From an uncultured SAR86 cluster bacterium (GTDB taxonomy: Bacteria > Pseudomonadota > Gammaproteobacteria > Magnimaribacterales > AG-339-G14), in NCBI GenBank assembly GCA_902624765.1, contig CACNYO010000008.1:1-41279 (forward strand): a stretch of DNA of 41,279 nt, given 5' to 3'. Position numbers and translations under genes: made by a program. Of this stretch, positions 17,187 to 24,861 are shown one piece after another. How positions within the stretch are numbered: position 1 is the stretch's first letter; each line of letters begins with the position of its first letter. The notes below the pieces were generated by a model, which was not told the origin of the DNA, made no database searches, and worked only from the letters and a program-made list of their open reading frames with translations.

Positions 17187-18139
17187 GAATCTTGATAATA
17201 AAAACTTCTTCTCTGGGAGATATAATTCATTCTTTTCCAGCTATAGAAGACATAAAAAAGAATTACCCTGAATCGAGAGTAGATTTTCTAGTCGATAACA
17301 CATTTCTCAGCACAGCAAAATTAAATAAGTCTATCGACAATTTCTTTCCAATATCATTAAGAGAAACAAAGAATCAATCTTTTATGAAAAGACTTAAAAA
17401 TTTAAATGAAGAAATAAATGAATCATTTAAAAATATTAATTATGACTTTGTAATTGATTTTCAAGGATTAATGAGGACTCAAATTATAGGATCAAAAATC
17501 AAAAAAATATCTAGTTCCAAAAATTTTATTGGATATGATTTTAGATCTGCAAAAGAAGGACTTTTTACATTTTTATACGATAGAGGAATAAATGTAACTA
17601 AGGACGAACATGCCGTAATGAGAATGAAAAAATTAGCAGCTGAAAGTTTGAATTATGAGCTAAGTAAGGAGCATGAATATGGTTTTAACCAAGAAGGCCT
17701 AGGTAAAAAAAATAAAATCATTTTTGTTCACGGTTCTAGTAAGAGAAATAAAGAATATCCCTTGGATCATTGGAAAAAATTAGCTGATCACTTAAACAAT
17801 CTCAATTTAGATATTTGTATTCCTGTCCATGGAGAGAATCAATTAAATTTCTTTAAAGAAATTAATAAGATTAATTCTAGGTCTTTTAAGTTAGAAACTG
17901 ATAATTTTCATGAGATCAAAGAAGAGTTTGTTCAATGTTCGTTTTTTATAGGAGTCGACTCAGGTTTAACTCACATATGTGCAGGATTAGGATTATCTGG
18001 AATTTTTTTATTTGGACCAACAGATCCATCTAAAGTGGGACCTGTTTTTGATCACCAAAGAGTGATCAAGAGATCTGAAATGACTGAAATAAATCCTTCC
18101 CTAATTATTGAGATGCTTAAAGAAGAAAGTTTTGAATAA
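17183..18139 (+). CDS. waaC: Lipopolysaccharide heptosyltransferase I (GT9)
   Basis: This 318-residue GT9 (GT-B fold) enzyme most resembles WaaC, which adds the first heptose from ADP-heptose to Kdo on lipid A at the inner membrane. The N-terminal RILIIKTSSLGDIIHSFPA is the diagnostic heptosyltransferase motif. VIDFQGLMRT and the C-terminal GVDSGLTHICAGLG and FGPTDPSKVGP match WaaC-type donor-binding segments. Translation appears to start at TTG 17183, overlapping the ilvE stop. It is the only heptosyltransferase in the window, and a WaaF partner was not seen. WaaC versus WaaF is a family-level judgement. Confidence 0.8.
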   Translation: MRILIIKTSSLGDIIHSFPAIEDIKKNYPESRVDFLVDNTFLSTAKLNKSIDNFFPISLRETKNQSFMKRLKNLNEEINESFKNINYDFVIDFQGLMRTQIIGSKIKKISSSKNFIGYDFRSAKEGLFTFLYDRGINVTKDEHAVMRMKKLAAESLNYELSKEHEYGFNQEGLGKKNKIIFVHGSSKRNKEYPLDHWKKLADHLNNLNLDICIPVHGENQLNFFKEINKINSRSFKLETDNFHEIKEEFVQCSFFIGVDSGLTHICAGLGLSGIFLFGPTDPSKVGPVFDHQRVIKRSEMTEINPSLIIEMLKEESFE

Positions 18140-19376
18140 GGAAAAACTAAAAATTGGCTTGATAACTTACAGAGGTAATCCTTCTTCAGGAGGTCAAGGC
18201 ATTTACATAAACTATCTAAGCAGAGCTTTATCTGATCTTGGCCATGAGGTTACTGTCATTTCTGGTCCCCCCTATCCAGAAATTAGAGAAGATATCAAAC
18301 TAGTTAAAATTCCAAGCCTTGATTTATTCTCTAAAAAAAATAAGTTGCTTGACGTTAATTTTTCTAATTTATTATCTTTAAATAATCTCAAAGAATGGAT
18401 AAGTGCTAATACTGGAGGTTTTCCCGAGCCACATACTTTTGGCCCAAGACTCAAGAAATTTATAGATGAAAATGCTGATCAATTTGATGTAGTTCATGAT
18501 AATCAGACTCTATGCAAAGAACTTATTTCACTTCAGAAAAAACTTCCACTAGTAACAACGATCCATCATCCAATTACGAAAGATTTAGAATTCCAGCTAA
18601 AAAGTACAGATGATTTTTTTTTAAAACTCCTTATTAAAAGATGGCACTCATTTCTTCCAGCTCAAATAAAGGTTTCGAAAAAATTAAAAAAAGTTATTGT
18701 TCCTTCTGAGTCATCAAAGAAAGATGTAGTAAAAGATTTTTCCCTAAAAGAAGAGAGCATCGAGGTTGTTCACAATGGTATAGATTTGAATGTTTTCTAT
18801 CCCTCCGAAAAGCCTTTTGAAGACTACAAAATTTTATCCATAGCAAGTTCCGATGTCCCAATGAAAGGTTTAGATTTTATGATCAAAGCCTTTCCAAGAA
18901 TTAAAGAAAATTATCCAAAAGCAAAATTGACTGTTTTAGGAAAAATAAGAGAGGATGGACACACGGAGAGGCTCATAAATGGTTTAAATCTTAAAGATGA
19001 TATTAATTTCATATCAGGTTTATCTCATTCAGATTTAAGAAAAGAATACTGCTCTTCCCATCTAGTAGTTATTCCTTCTTTATACGAAGGATTTGGATTT
19101 GCTGCAGGAGAGGCAATGGCTTGTGGAGTCCCTGCGGTGGTATCCGATGGCGGATCTTTAAAGGAAATTATTGGAGAAGCAGGAAAGGTAGTTTTACCTG
19201 GAGATGAAAATGCTATTTTTAATGCTGTAAACAAATTATTTTCTTCAGAAGATTTAAGAAAAAAGATTGTAGCCAAAGGTATTTCAAGAGTTAAAGATAA
19301 ATTTACGTGGCACAATGCAGCTTTGAAGTTAGAAAACATTTATCAAAAAATGATAGAAAATCATGCAAACAATTAA
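18132..19376 (+). CDS. GT4-type glycosyltransferase, probable LPS core
   Basis: This is a GT-B, GT4-family retaining glycosyltransferase of about 414 residues. I place the start at TTG 18132 (NKEKLKIGLITYRG), which overlaps the waaC stop; a TTG at 18108 is open but would add an unlikely N-terminus. The N-terminal glycine-rich loop SSGGQGIYINYLSRAL fits the acceptor side. The C-terminal donor site shows HNGIDLNVFYPSE, GLSHSDLRKEY and the EGFGFAAGE (E-x7-E) motif. Its position between waaC and a methyltransferase in the LPS block suggests transfer of a core sugar. Neither donor nor linkage can be read from sequence. Confidence 0.8.
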   Translation: MNKEKLKIGLITYRGNPSSGGQGIYINYLSRALSDLGHEVTVISGPPYPEIREDIKLVKIPSLDLFSKKNKLLDVNFSNLLSLNNLKEWISANTGGFPEPHTFGPRLKKFIDENADQFDVVHDNQTLCKELISLQKKLPLVTTIHHPITKDLEFQLKSTDDFFLKLLIKRWHSFLPAQIKVSKKLKKVIVPSESSKKDVVKDFSLKEESIEVVHNGIDLNVFYPSEKPFEDYKILSIASSDVPMKGLDFMIKAFPRIKENYPKAKLTVLGKIREDGHTERLINGLNLKDDINFISGLSHSDLRKEYCSSHLVVIPSLYEGFGFAAGEAMACGVPAVVSDGGSLKEIIGEAGKVVLPGDENAIFNAVNKLFSSEDLRKKIVAKGISRVKDKFTWHNAALKLENIYQKMIENHANN

Positions 19377-20067
19377 TATTCAGATACTTAATCCAACAGA
19401 TAATTCAAAATTTCTTGACCTAGGTTGTGGTGAAGGACGTCATTGTTTTGGTGCTTACATGCATGCGAATCTTGATGTTTACGGCTTTGACTTGAATCCA
19501 AATGATGTTCAGAAGGCAGTTGATAATTTTCCACAATTTGATGAAAGTTCTCATAAAAAAAGCTGTAGCTTTGGATGCACAGATGCAACAAAACTTCCTT
19601 TCATTGATGAAACATTTGATTATGTAATTTGCTCTGAGGTGCTTGAGCATATTCCTGACGTCGATCGCGCAGTAGATGAAATCATAAGAGTTACCAAGAG
19701 AAAGGGTAAAATTGCCGTGAGTGTACCCTCTTTCTTTCCAGAGTGGATTTGCTGGTCTCTCAGTAAGGATTATCAGTTAACGCCTGGAGGGCATGTCAGG
19801 ATTTTTAAATACAAAAAGCTTAGGAAAATGATTGAGGAAAGAAATTGTAAATTTTTAAAGAAACATCGAGAGCATGCTCTTCATAGTCCTTATTGGTGGT
19901 TAAAATGCTTATTTTGGAAAAACCAAGATAATTCATTTCTGGTAAACAAATACCATGATTTTTTAGTTTGGGATATGATGAAGAAACCCTTCATCACCAG
20001 ATTTCTAGAAAAAATACTGCAACCTTTGATTGGTAAAAGCATAGTTATTTATTTTGAGAAAGAATAG
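19363..20067 (+). CDS. Class I SAM-dependent methyltransferase in the LPS block
   Basis: This 234-residue protein has a Rossmann methyltransferase core: motif I is FLDLGCGEG (17-25), the acidic end of strand 2 is YGFDLNP, and DYVICSEVLEHIPDVD forms the post-motif typical of Methyltransf_11 enzymes. The ATG overlaps the upstream glycosyltransferase by 14 bases, so coupling is likely. The C-terminal half carries aromatic and basic residues of unknown role. Given the neighbours it may methylate a sugar or lipid-linked intermediate. That is inference, and small-molecule or quinone methylation cannot be excluded. Confidence 0.75.
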   Translation: MQTINIQILNPTDNSKFLDLGCGEGRHCFGAYMHANLDVYGFDLNPNDVQKAVDNFPQFDESSHKKSCSFGCTDATKLPFIDETFDYVICSEVLEHIPDVDRAVDEIIRVTKRKGKIAVSVPSFFPEWICWSLSKDYQLTPGGHVRIFKYKKLRKMIEERNCKFLKKHREHALHSPYWWLKCLFWKNQDNSFLVNKYHDFLVWDMMKKPFITRFLEKILQPLIGKSIVIYFEKE

Positions 20068-20075
20068 AACCAAAT

Positions 20076-21071
20076 TTGAAATCTTTACCTAATTTAAATC
20101 ATCTTTCGGAATACATTGCCCACAGCCAAGATGAATGGGGCGGAATTCCATCAGAGCGGGAGAAAATTCTGGATCCTTGGGATCACATTGAATGTTGCAT
20201 GGCTTTGGATGTTTGCGGAAAAAAGGAAAGTTCTTCCTTAGGATTCCAATGGCTTATTGATCATCAAGAGGATGATGGATCATGGTATTCAGAGTACCAA
20301 GCAAACAAAAATATATCTGCTAGAAAAGAGTCAAACTTTTCTTCATACATTGCAGTTGGAGCGCTGCATAATTATGAGAGCTATGGAGATTTAAAATTTT
20401 TGGAAAATTTATTTCCAACCCTTGAAAAGTCTCTTAGATTTACACTGTCAGCACAAAGCGATTTAGGTGAATTTTCTTGGGCAATGGAAAATGGAAGATG
20501 GCTTGACGATGCTCTTAAAACTGGCAACTCATCCATCTATATGAGTTTGAAAGCTTATAAAAAAATCTTTGACTTGTTAGGCCAAAATTCTGATGAAATA
20601 AAAAGTTCTTTAGTTTCTCTAAAAAAAGTTTTTTTAAATAATATATCTAGATTTGATAGAAATTGGGATTCAAAAGAAAGATACAGCATGGATTGGTATT
20701 ATCCAATTTTGGCTGGTATTTATGATAAATCAGAATCCATTAAGCAGATTAATTCCAAATGGGATATCTTCATCAACGAGGAATTTGGTTGTAGATGTGT
20801 AAGCGATAGACCTTGGATCACAGTGGCTGAAACATCGGAACTAATAATAGCCTTAAATAAAATAGATGAAACTAAAAAAGCCAATGATCTTTTTGAAAAA
20901 GTTAGTGAATTAAAAGATCCTAAAGATAATCTTTTCTGGATGGGCTATGTTTTTGACGATAAAAAATTTTGGCCAACAGAGAAACCTACTTGGACTGCAG
21001 CAGCTTATATTCTTGCAGCAAATGCATTAAATGGATTTACTTCAGCAGGAGATTTTTTTAAGAAACTGTAA
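20076..21071 (+). CDS. Alpha/alpha-toroid protein with a QW motif (prenyltransferase/terpene-cyclase-like), unknown function
   Basis: I do not recognise a named gene. The 331-residue protein seems to be all-helical, with repeated aromatic-rich helices like the (alpha/alpha) toroids of squalene cyclases, prenyltransferases and some carbohydrate enzymes. A clear QW motif lies at residues 56-70 (GFQWLIDHQEDDGSW). Related aromatic repeats occur at the C-terminus (PTWTAAAYILAANAL). The DXDD acid motif of squalene-hopene cyclases is not evident. It likely starts at TTG 20076, nine bases after the methyltransferase gene. The setting between LPS glycosyltransferase/methyltransferase genes and hldE hints at work on a lipid- or glycan-linked substrate, but this is only a guess. 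Confidence 0.6.
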   Translation: MKSLPNLNHLSEYIAHSQDEWGGIPSEREKILDPWDHIECCMALDVCGKKESSSLGFQWLIDHQEDDGSWYSEYQANKNISARKESNFSSYIAVGALHNYESYGDLKFLENLFPTLEKSLRFTLSAQSDLGEFSWAMENGRWLDDALKTGNSSIYMSLKAYKKIFDLLGQNSDEIKSSLVSLKKVFLNNISRFDRNWDSKERYSMDWYYPILAGIYDKSESIKQINSKWDIFINEEFGCRCVSDRPWITVAETSELIIALNKIDETKKANDLFEKVSELKDPKDNLFWMGYVFDDKKFWPTEKPTWTAAAYILAANALNGFTSAGDFFKKL

Positions 21072-21072
21072 A

Positions 21073-21690
21073 CTATATTTTTTTTAAAATTCCTAAAGTT
21101 TTATATATTTCGATGAACTTAAATTTCTTTGTTGCTATAACATGTTCAAATAATTCATAGGGAGGTCTTCCTCCATCGTTAGGATCAGGAAAAACATCAT
21201 GAATAAGCAAATAACCATCTTTACAAATGAAATTGCTCCAAGCCTCAAAATCAGAAAATGCTGATTCTTTGCTATGGCTCCCGTCAATAAATAGAAGACT
21301 AATTTTATAATTATTTGGCCAAATTAAACTCACTTCTTTTGAGTCACCAATTGCAGGCAATATAGATTCTTTGCAAGAAAAATTATCAATGTAAGATCTA
21401 AAAACAGGATAAGTATTAAATTTATTAATTCTTTGATCAAAAAAATGTTTATCGAAATATTCTTCTCCTGGCTGATGTTCTTCTGAACCAATATGATGAT
21501 CAACTGTTACTAAATAACTATCATTTGCCGCACAGGCTTCGGCAATTACCAGAGAAGATTTTCCACAATATGTTCCAATCTCTAGGCAAGGACCTTTTTT
21601 TGAAGCTTCTAAAGCTAATTCAAAAAGTCTTTCTGCTTCAGAAAAATCAAGGAAACCTATATGATTATTAAAATTTTTAATCCAGTTCAC
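21073..21690 (-). CDS. Class I SAM-dependent methyltransferase (Methyltransf_24-like)
   Basis: This 205-residue protein has a SAM-binding motif CLEIGTYCGKSSLVIAEA (about 34-51), an acidic strand-2 end (TVDHH), and a LLFIDGSHS segment followed by DGYLLIHDVFPD, typical of small metal-dependent or CmcI-like methyltransferases. The only usable start is GTG 21690. That leaves six bases before the ATG of the divergent hydrolase gene. It is the one gene oriented against its neighbours in the LPS block. The substrate is unknown; sugar modification is suggested only by location. Confidence 0.7.
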   Translation of the reverse strand: MNWIKNFNNHIGFLDFSEAERLFELALEASKKGPCLEIGTYCGKSSLVIAEACAANDSYLVTVDHHIGSEEHQPGEEYFDKHFFDQRINKFNTYPVFRSYIDNFSCKESILPAIGDSKEVSLIWPNNYKISLLFIDGSHSKESAFSDFEAWSNFICKDGYLLIHDVFPDPNDGGRPPYELFEHVIATKKFKFIEIYKTLGILKKI

Positions 21691-21696
21691 TTTTAA

Positions 21697-22572
21697 ATGT
21701 TTATAAGAGAAGTCTACACGAATTCAAAAGGAGAAAATTTTTCTTACCTGATGCATGGAAATTCAGATGCTGAAAACCTGATTTTTTTCTTTCATGCTAC
21801 TGGCTTCAATGCAGAGACTTACAATAATTTTCTTAGTAACTTATCAAAAAAATTAGGTGAGAATTACAAAATAGTTTCTTTAGATCAGAGAGGGCATGGA
21901 CTATCTTTAGCAAATGCAGACCCTGACAAACTAACTACTTGGAATTCATTTGTAAAAGATGCAAAAGATTTTGTTCAAACGTTTTCATCAAAAAAACTAT
22001 ATTTTTCTGGTCATTCGATGGGAGCAATAATTGCGCTTAAGCTTTCAACGGAATTTTCAGAAATTTCTAGATTATTCTTAATAGATCCTGTTCTGCCTGG
22101 TCCCAAATTTTCAGCTTATGGGAGATTGAAGAAAGTTCTTAGATTGAATAAAACTTCCCATATGGTCTTGGCTGCAAAAAATAGAAGGTTCGAATTTGCA
22201 TCAAAGCAAGAAGCATTTAACCATTTTAAAGGAAGAGGAGCCTATAAATCTTGGAATGATGATATTTTGCAAGATTATCTAAATGGAGGAATGATTGTCG
22301 AAGATGGAAAATCATATTTGAGCTGTCATCCTCACTGGGAAGCAGAAGTCTTTAATACTGCCTCTCTAGATACCTGGAAATACATAAAAAAAGTGAAATG
22401 CGAAGTATTTATTCCTTACGCATTAATTGCATCAACCATGGGTGATGGCGCAAGAAAAAGCATACAAAAATACCAAAACTTCAGGCTTAAGCCATATGAT
22501 GCTTCCCATTTCCTTCCAATGGAAAAGGGCGATCAACTTAGTTCTGATATAGAATCTTTTATCTTAAGATAA
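21697..22572 (+). CDS. Alpha/beta-hydrolase
   Basis: This 291-residue alpha/beta-hydrolase has an oxyanion region FFHATGFNAETY, the strand DQRGHGLS, the nucleophile elbow GHSMG with S107, and a C-terminal histidine in DASHFLP (H271). The acid is probably the aspartate of LIDPVLPG or a later one. No signal peptide is seen, so it should be cytoplasmic. The stop lies two bases before hldE, which suggests co-transcription with heptose metabolism. The specific ester or amide substrate cannot be told from the sequence. Confidence 0.75.
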   Translation: MFIREVYTNSKGENFSYLMHGNSDAENLIFFFHATGFNAETYNNFLSNLSKKLGENYKIVSLDQRGHGLSLANADPDKLTTWNSFVKDAKDFVQTFSSKKLYFSGHSMGAIIALKLSTEFSEISRLFLIDPVLPGPKFSAYGRLKKVLRLNKTSHMVLAAKNRRFEFASKQEAFNHFKGRGAYKSWNDDILQDYLNGGMIVEDGKSYLSCHPHWEAEVFNTASLDTWKYIKKVKCEVFIPYALIASTMGDGARKSIQKYQNFRLKPYDASHFLPMEKGDQLSSDIESFILR

Positions 22573-22574
22573 GA

Positions 22575-23918
22575 ATGAAAAAGAAAATCACAGTAATCGG
22601 CGATGTCATGATCGATTGGTACCTCCATGGAGAATCTTCAAGAATTTCTCCTGAAGCGCCTGTGCCAGTCGTTAATTTTAAAGAGTCACAGTTTCAATTG
22701 GGGGGTGCCGCAAATGTTGCAAATAACTTAAAGCATCTTGAAATTGAACCTTTTCTTATCGGCGCTGCTGGCAAAGATCATTTTGGTTCTGTATTAAAAG
22801 AGCATTTAAGAGCAGAAAAAATAAAGTTTAATGTGTTTTCGGAAAATAGTTTTCAAACAATATGTAAACAAAGATTGATGTCTTCCAATCAGCAATTGGT
22901 AAGGATAGATTATGAGCATTATTTCCAGGCAAGCAAGCTAAGGAATTTATTTGGAACGTTCACAAAAAATATTACCAAAGCAGATCTAATAATAATCTCA
23001 GACTACGGAAAAGGGACTATTTTTAATGCAAGAAAATTGATCCAATCAGCCAGAAAATTAAAAAAGAAGGTTCTAATTGATCCGAAAGGTAATGATTTTT
23101 CTAAGTACAAAGGAGCAAATTTAATTACTCCAAATAAAAAAGAATTTGAGGAAGCTATGGGCAAAGTGAATTCCAGAAAGGATTTGCAAAATAAAGCAAA
23201 GAAAATGCTGGAGCATTTGAAATTAGAATCACTTATTGTGACCCTTGGCTCTGAAGGAATGTATGTCCTTACTAAAACCAGTAATAAAATTGAAGGAGAT
23301 TTTATAAATGCACATCCGCAAGAGGTTTATGATGTATCTGGGGCAGGTGATACGACAATTGCTGCCTTGGGAGCTGCTTTATCTGAGGGCATGGATATTT
23401 TTTCTGCTGCTGAATTCGCTAATCTTGCTGCTTCGATCTCAGTCTCTAAGGTGGGTACATCCACAGTTAACAAGGAAGAAATAATTAGATTGATGGACTC
23501 AGATGGAAGCAACAAACAAGTGGTCGTTTTTACAAACGGATGCTTTGATATTATCCACTCAGGCCATTTGGATCTGCTCAAAGAAGCGAGAAGTTACGGA
23601 GATAAATTAATTGTTGGTCTTAACTCTGATAAATCAGTTAGAAATTTAAAGGGGCCTGATAGGCCTGTAATTGAACAATCTGAACGAAAGAAAATACTAT
23701 CTGCCTTAAAATTTGTGGATGAAGTCATTATATTTAATGAAGAAAATCCTCTAAAACTAATAAAAAAAATAAAGCCAAAAATATTAGTCAAAGGATCAGA
23801 CTATAAAAAAGATCAAGTGATTGGCGGAAAATTTGTAGAATCCTACGGAGGTGAAATAAAGCTTATTAAACTTACCAAAGGTAAATCATCTAGCAAAATT
23901 ATAAATAAATTACGTTGA
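22575..23918 (+). CDS. hldE: Bifunctional heptose 7-phosphate kinase / heptose 1-phosphate adenylyltransferase
   Basis: HldE supplies ADP-heptose for the LPS inner core, in two separate steps. The N-terminal ribokinase-like domain (about 1-305) shows GDVMIDWYLHG, LGGAANVANNL and the catalytic DVSGAGDTTIAALGAAL. The C-terminal nucleotidyltransferase domain (about 315-447) begins VVFTNGCFDIIHSGHLDLL, with the HxGH signature and later VKGSDYKKDQV. At 447 residues it is a little shorter than E. coli HldE (477). It provides the donor for the heptosyltransferase encoded upstream at 17183. GmhA, GmhB and HldD are not in this window. Confidence 0.94.
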   Translation: MKKKITVIGDVMIDWYLHGESSRISPEAPVPVVNFKESQFQLGGAANVANNLKHLEIEPFLIGAAGKDHFGSVLKEHLRAEKIKFNVFSENSFQTICKQRLMSSNQQLVRIDYEHYFQASKLRNLFGTFTKNITKADLIIISDYGKGTIFNARKLIQSARKLKKKVLIDPKGNDFSKYKGANLITPNKKEFEEAMGKVNSRKDLQNKAKKMLEHLKLESLIVTLGSEGMYVLTKTSNKIEGDFINAHPQEVYDVSGAGDTTIAALGAALSEGMDIFSAAEFANLAASISVSKVGTSTVNKEEIIRLMDSDGSNKQVVVFTNGCFDIIHSGHLDLLKEARSYGDKLIVGLNSDKSVRNLKGPDRPVIEQSERKKILSALKFVDEVIIFNEENPLKLIKKIKPKILVKGSDYKKDQVIGGKFVESYGGEIKLIKLTKGKSSSKIINKLR

Positions 23919-23920
23919 TT

Positions 23921-23959
23921 AAGTGATTTAAAATTTTAGTTGATGTAAATCATTTTTTT
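23921..23959 (+). terminator. Probable intrinsic terminator after hldE
   Basis: AAGTGATTTA (23921-23930) can pair with TAAATCATTT (23946-23955) with one G-U pair and a 15-base loop, followed by a T run (23953-23959). The stem is AT-rich, so the strength is uncertain. It overlaps the 3' end of the convergent acyltransferase gene. Confidence 0.45.
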
Positions 23960-24858
23960 CTCATTAAGCTTTGATCATAAATCTCTAAGTCGTCCTTCGG
24001 CCTATGTTTGAACCTTCTATGTATCCATAAATATCTTGCTGGCTGCTCCCTTATTGAGATTTCAATTTTTTTATTAAGCAAAGCTAAGTCCGCATAAAGA
24101 TCTTCACCGCTCATGTCTATTTCTTTCAATATAATTTTGTATCTTTTTTTTATTTCCTCTAAATGAAGAAAATAAACTTTACATCCCGATCTTTTTTTTG
24201 CAATTGAAGGAAATTTAACCGTTAATGTGGGCACATTGAAATACGGTACGAATATCGAGTGATCGTATCCATAATCCTGATCGGGTAAATAAAGTAGATT
24301 TTCACCTTTTTGCAACAGTCTCATTGATTTTAAAACTTCATTAGGAAATAAGATTTGTTTAAAGTACTTTGCCCTTGAATCAAAAATAAATTTATTTACT
24401 AATTTACCTTTTTGTTTTTTTGCCATTGCATTCACATCAAACATTAATGCAGCAACCCTTCCTGTGATCTCCAAGTCTGTTGTATGAGGAATTAAAACTA
24501 GATTTCCTTCTAAAGATTTAGTCAGCTCATCTAAGTCAAATTCATTCAGATTTATAAGAAGTTTCTTAAAATCATTTTTACTAAGAACCCAAGCTTTAAG
24601 ACTATGAAAAATAGAGGCACCAAGGTGAGAAAAATGTTTATTTAGGATTTTAGATCTTTCTAATTCATTTAATTCTGGAAAACAAACCTCTAAATTTTTA
24701 TGAGCAATTTTTCGTCTTATTTTCCCAAACTTTTTTAAAAAATAGGCAATAGGTTTTGCGCAAATAAATTCCAATAGGTTCAATAGATAGAGCGTTAAAG
24801 ACATTTTAAAATTTTTCCCATTATAGTAGCATTTGAATAAATCGAAGATCCGGAGCAT
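23950..24858 (-). CDS. Lipid A biosynthesis acyltransferase (LpxL/HtrB family)
   Basis: This 302-residue inner-membrane enzyme adds a secondary acyl chain from acyl-ACP to lipid A. A hydrophobic N-terminal helix lies near 20-40. KIAHKNLEVCFPELNELER is the family hallmark. The H-x4-E active-site motif is H125 TTDLE130, and YLPDQDYG and YLWIHRRFKHRP match LpxL. It could be LpxL or LpxM; the sequence does not decide between laurate and myristate. The ATG at 24858 gives nearly the family length, although M19 (24804) is a possible start. It is divergent from waaA, whose likely start is only three bases away. Confidence 0.85.
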   Translation of the reverse strand: MLRIFDLFKCYYNGKNFKMSLTLYLLNLLEFICAKPIAYFLKKFGKIRRKIAHKNLEVCFPELNELERSKILNKHFSHLGASIFHSLKAWVLSKNDFKKLLINLNEFDLDELTKSLEGNLVLIPHTTDLEITGRVAALMFDVNAMAKKQKGKLVNKFIFDSRAKYFKQILFPNEVLKSMRLLQKGENLLYLPDQDYGYDHSIFVPYFNVPTLTVKFPSIAKKRSGCKVYFLHLEEIKKRYKIILKEIDMSGEDLYADLALLNKKIEISIREQPARYLWIHRRFKHRPKDDLEIYDQSLMRKK

Positions 24859-24861
24859 TTT

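Noticed and set aside
19025-19339. Minus-strand open frame of 104 codons inside the GT4 gene
   Set aside because: It covers the conserved donor-binding region of the glycosyltransferase on the opposite strand and shows no own features.
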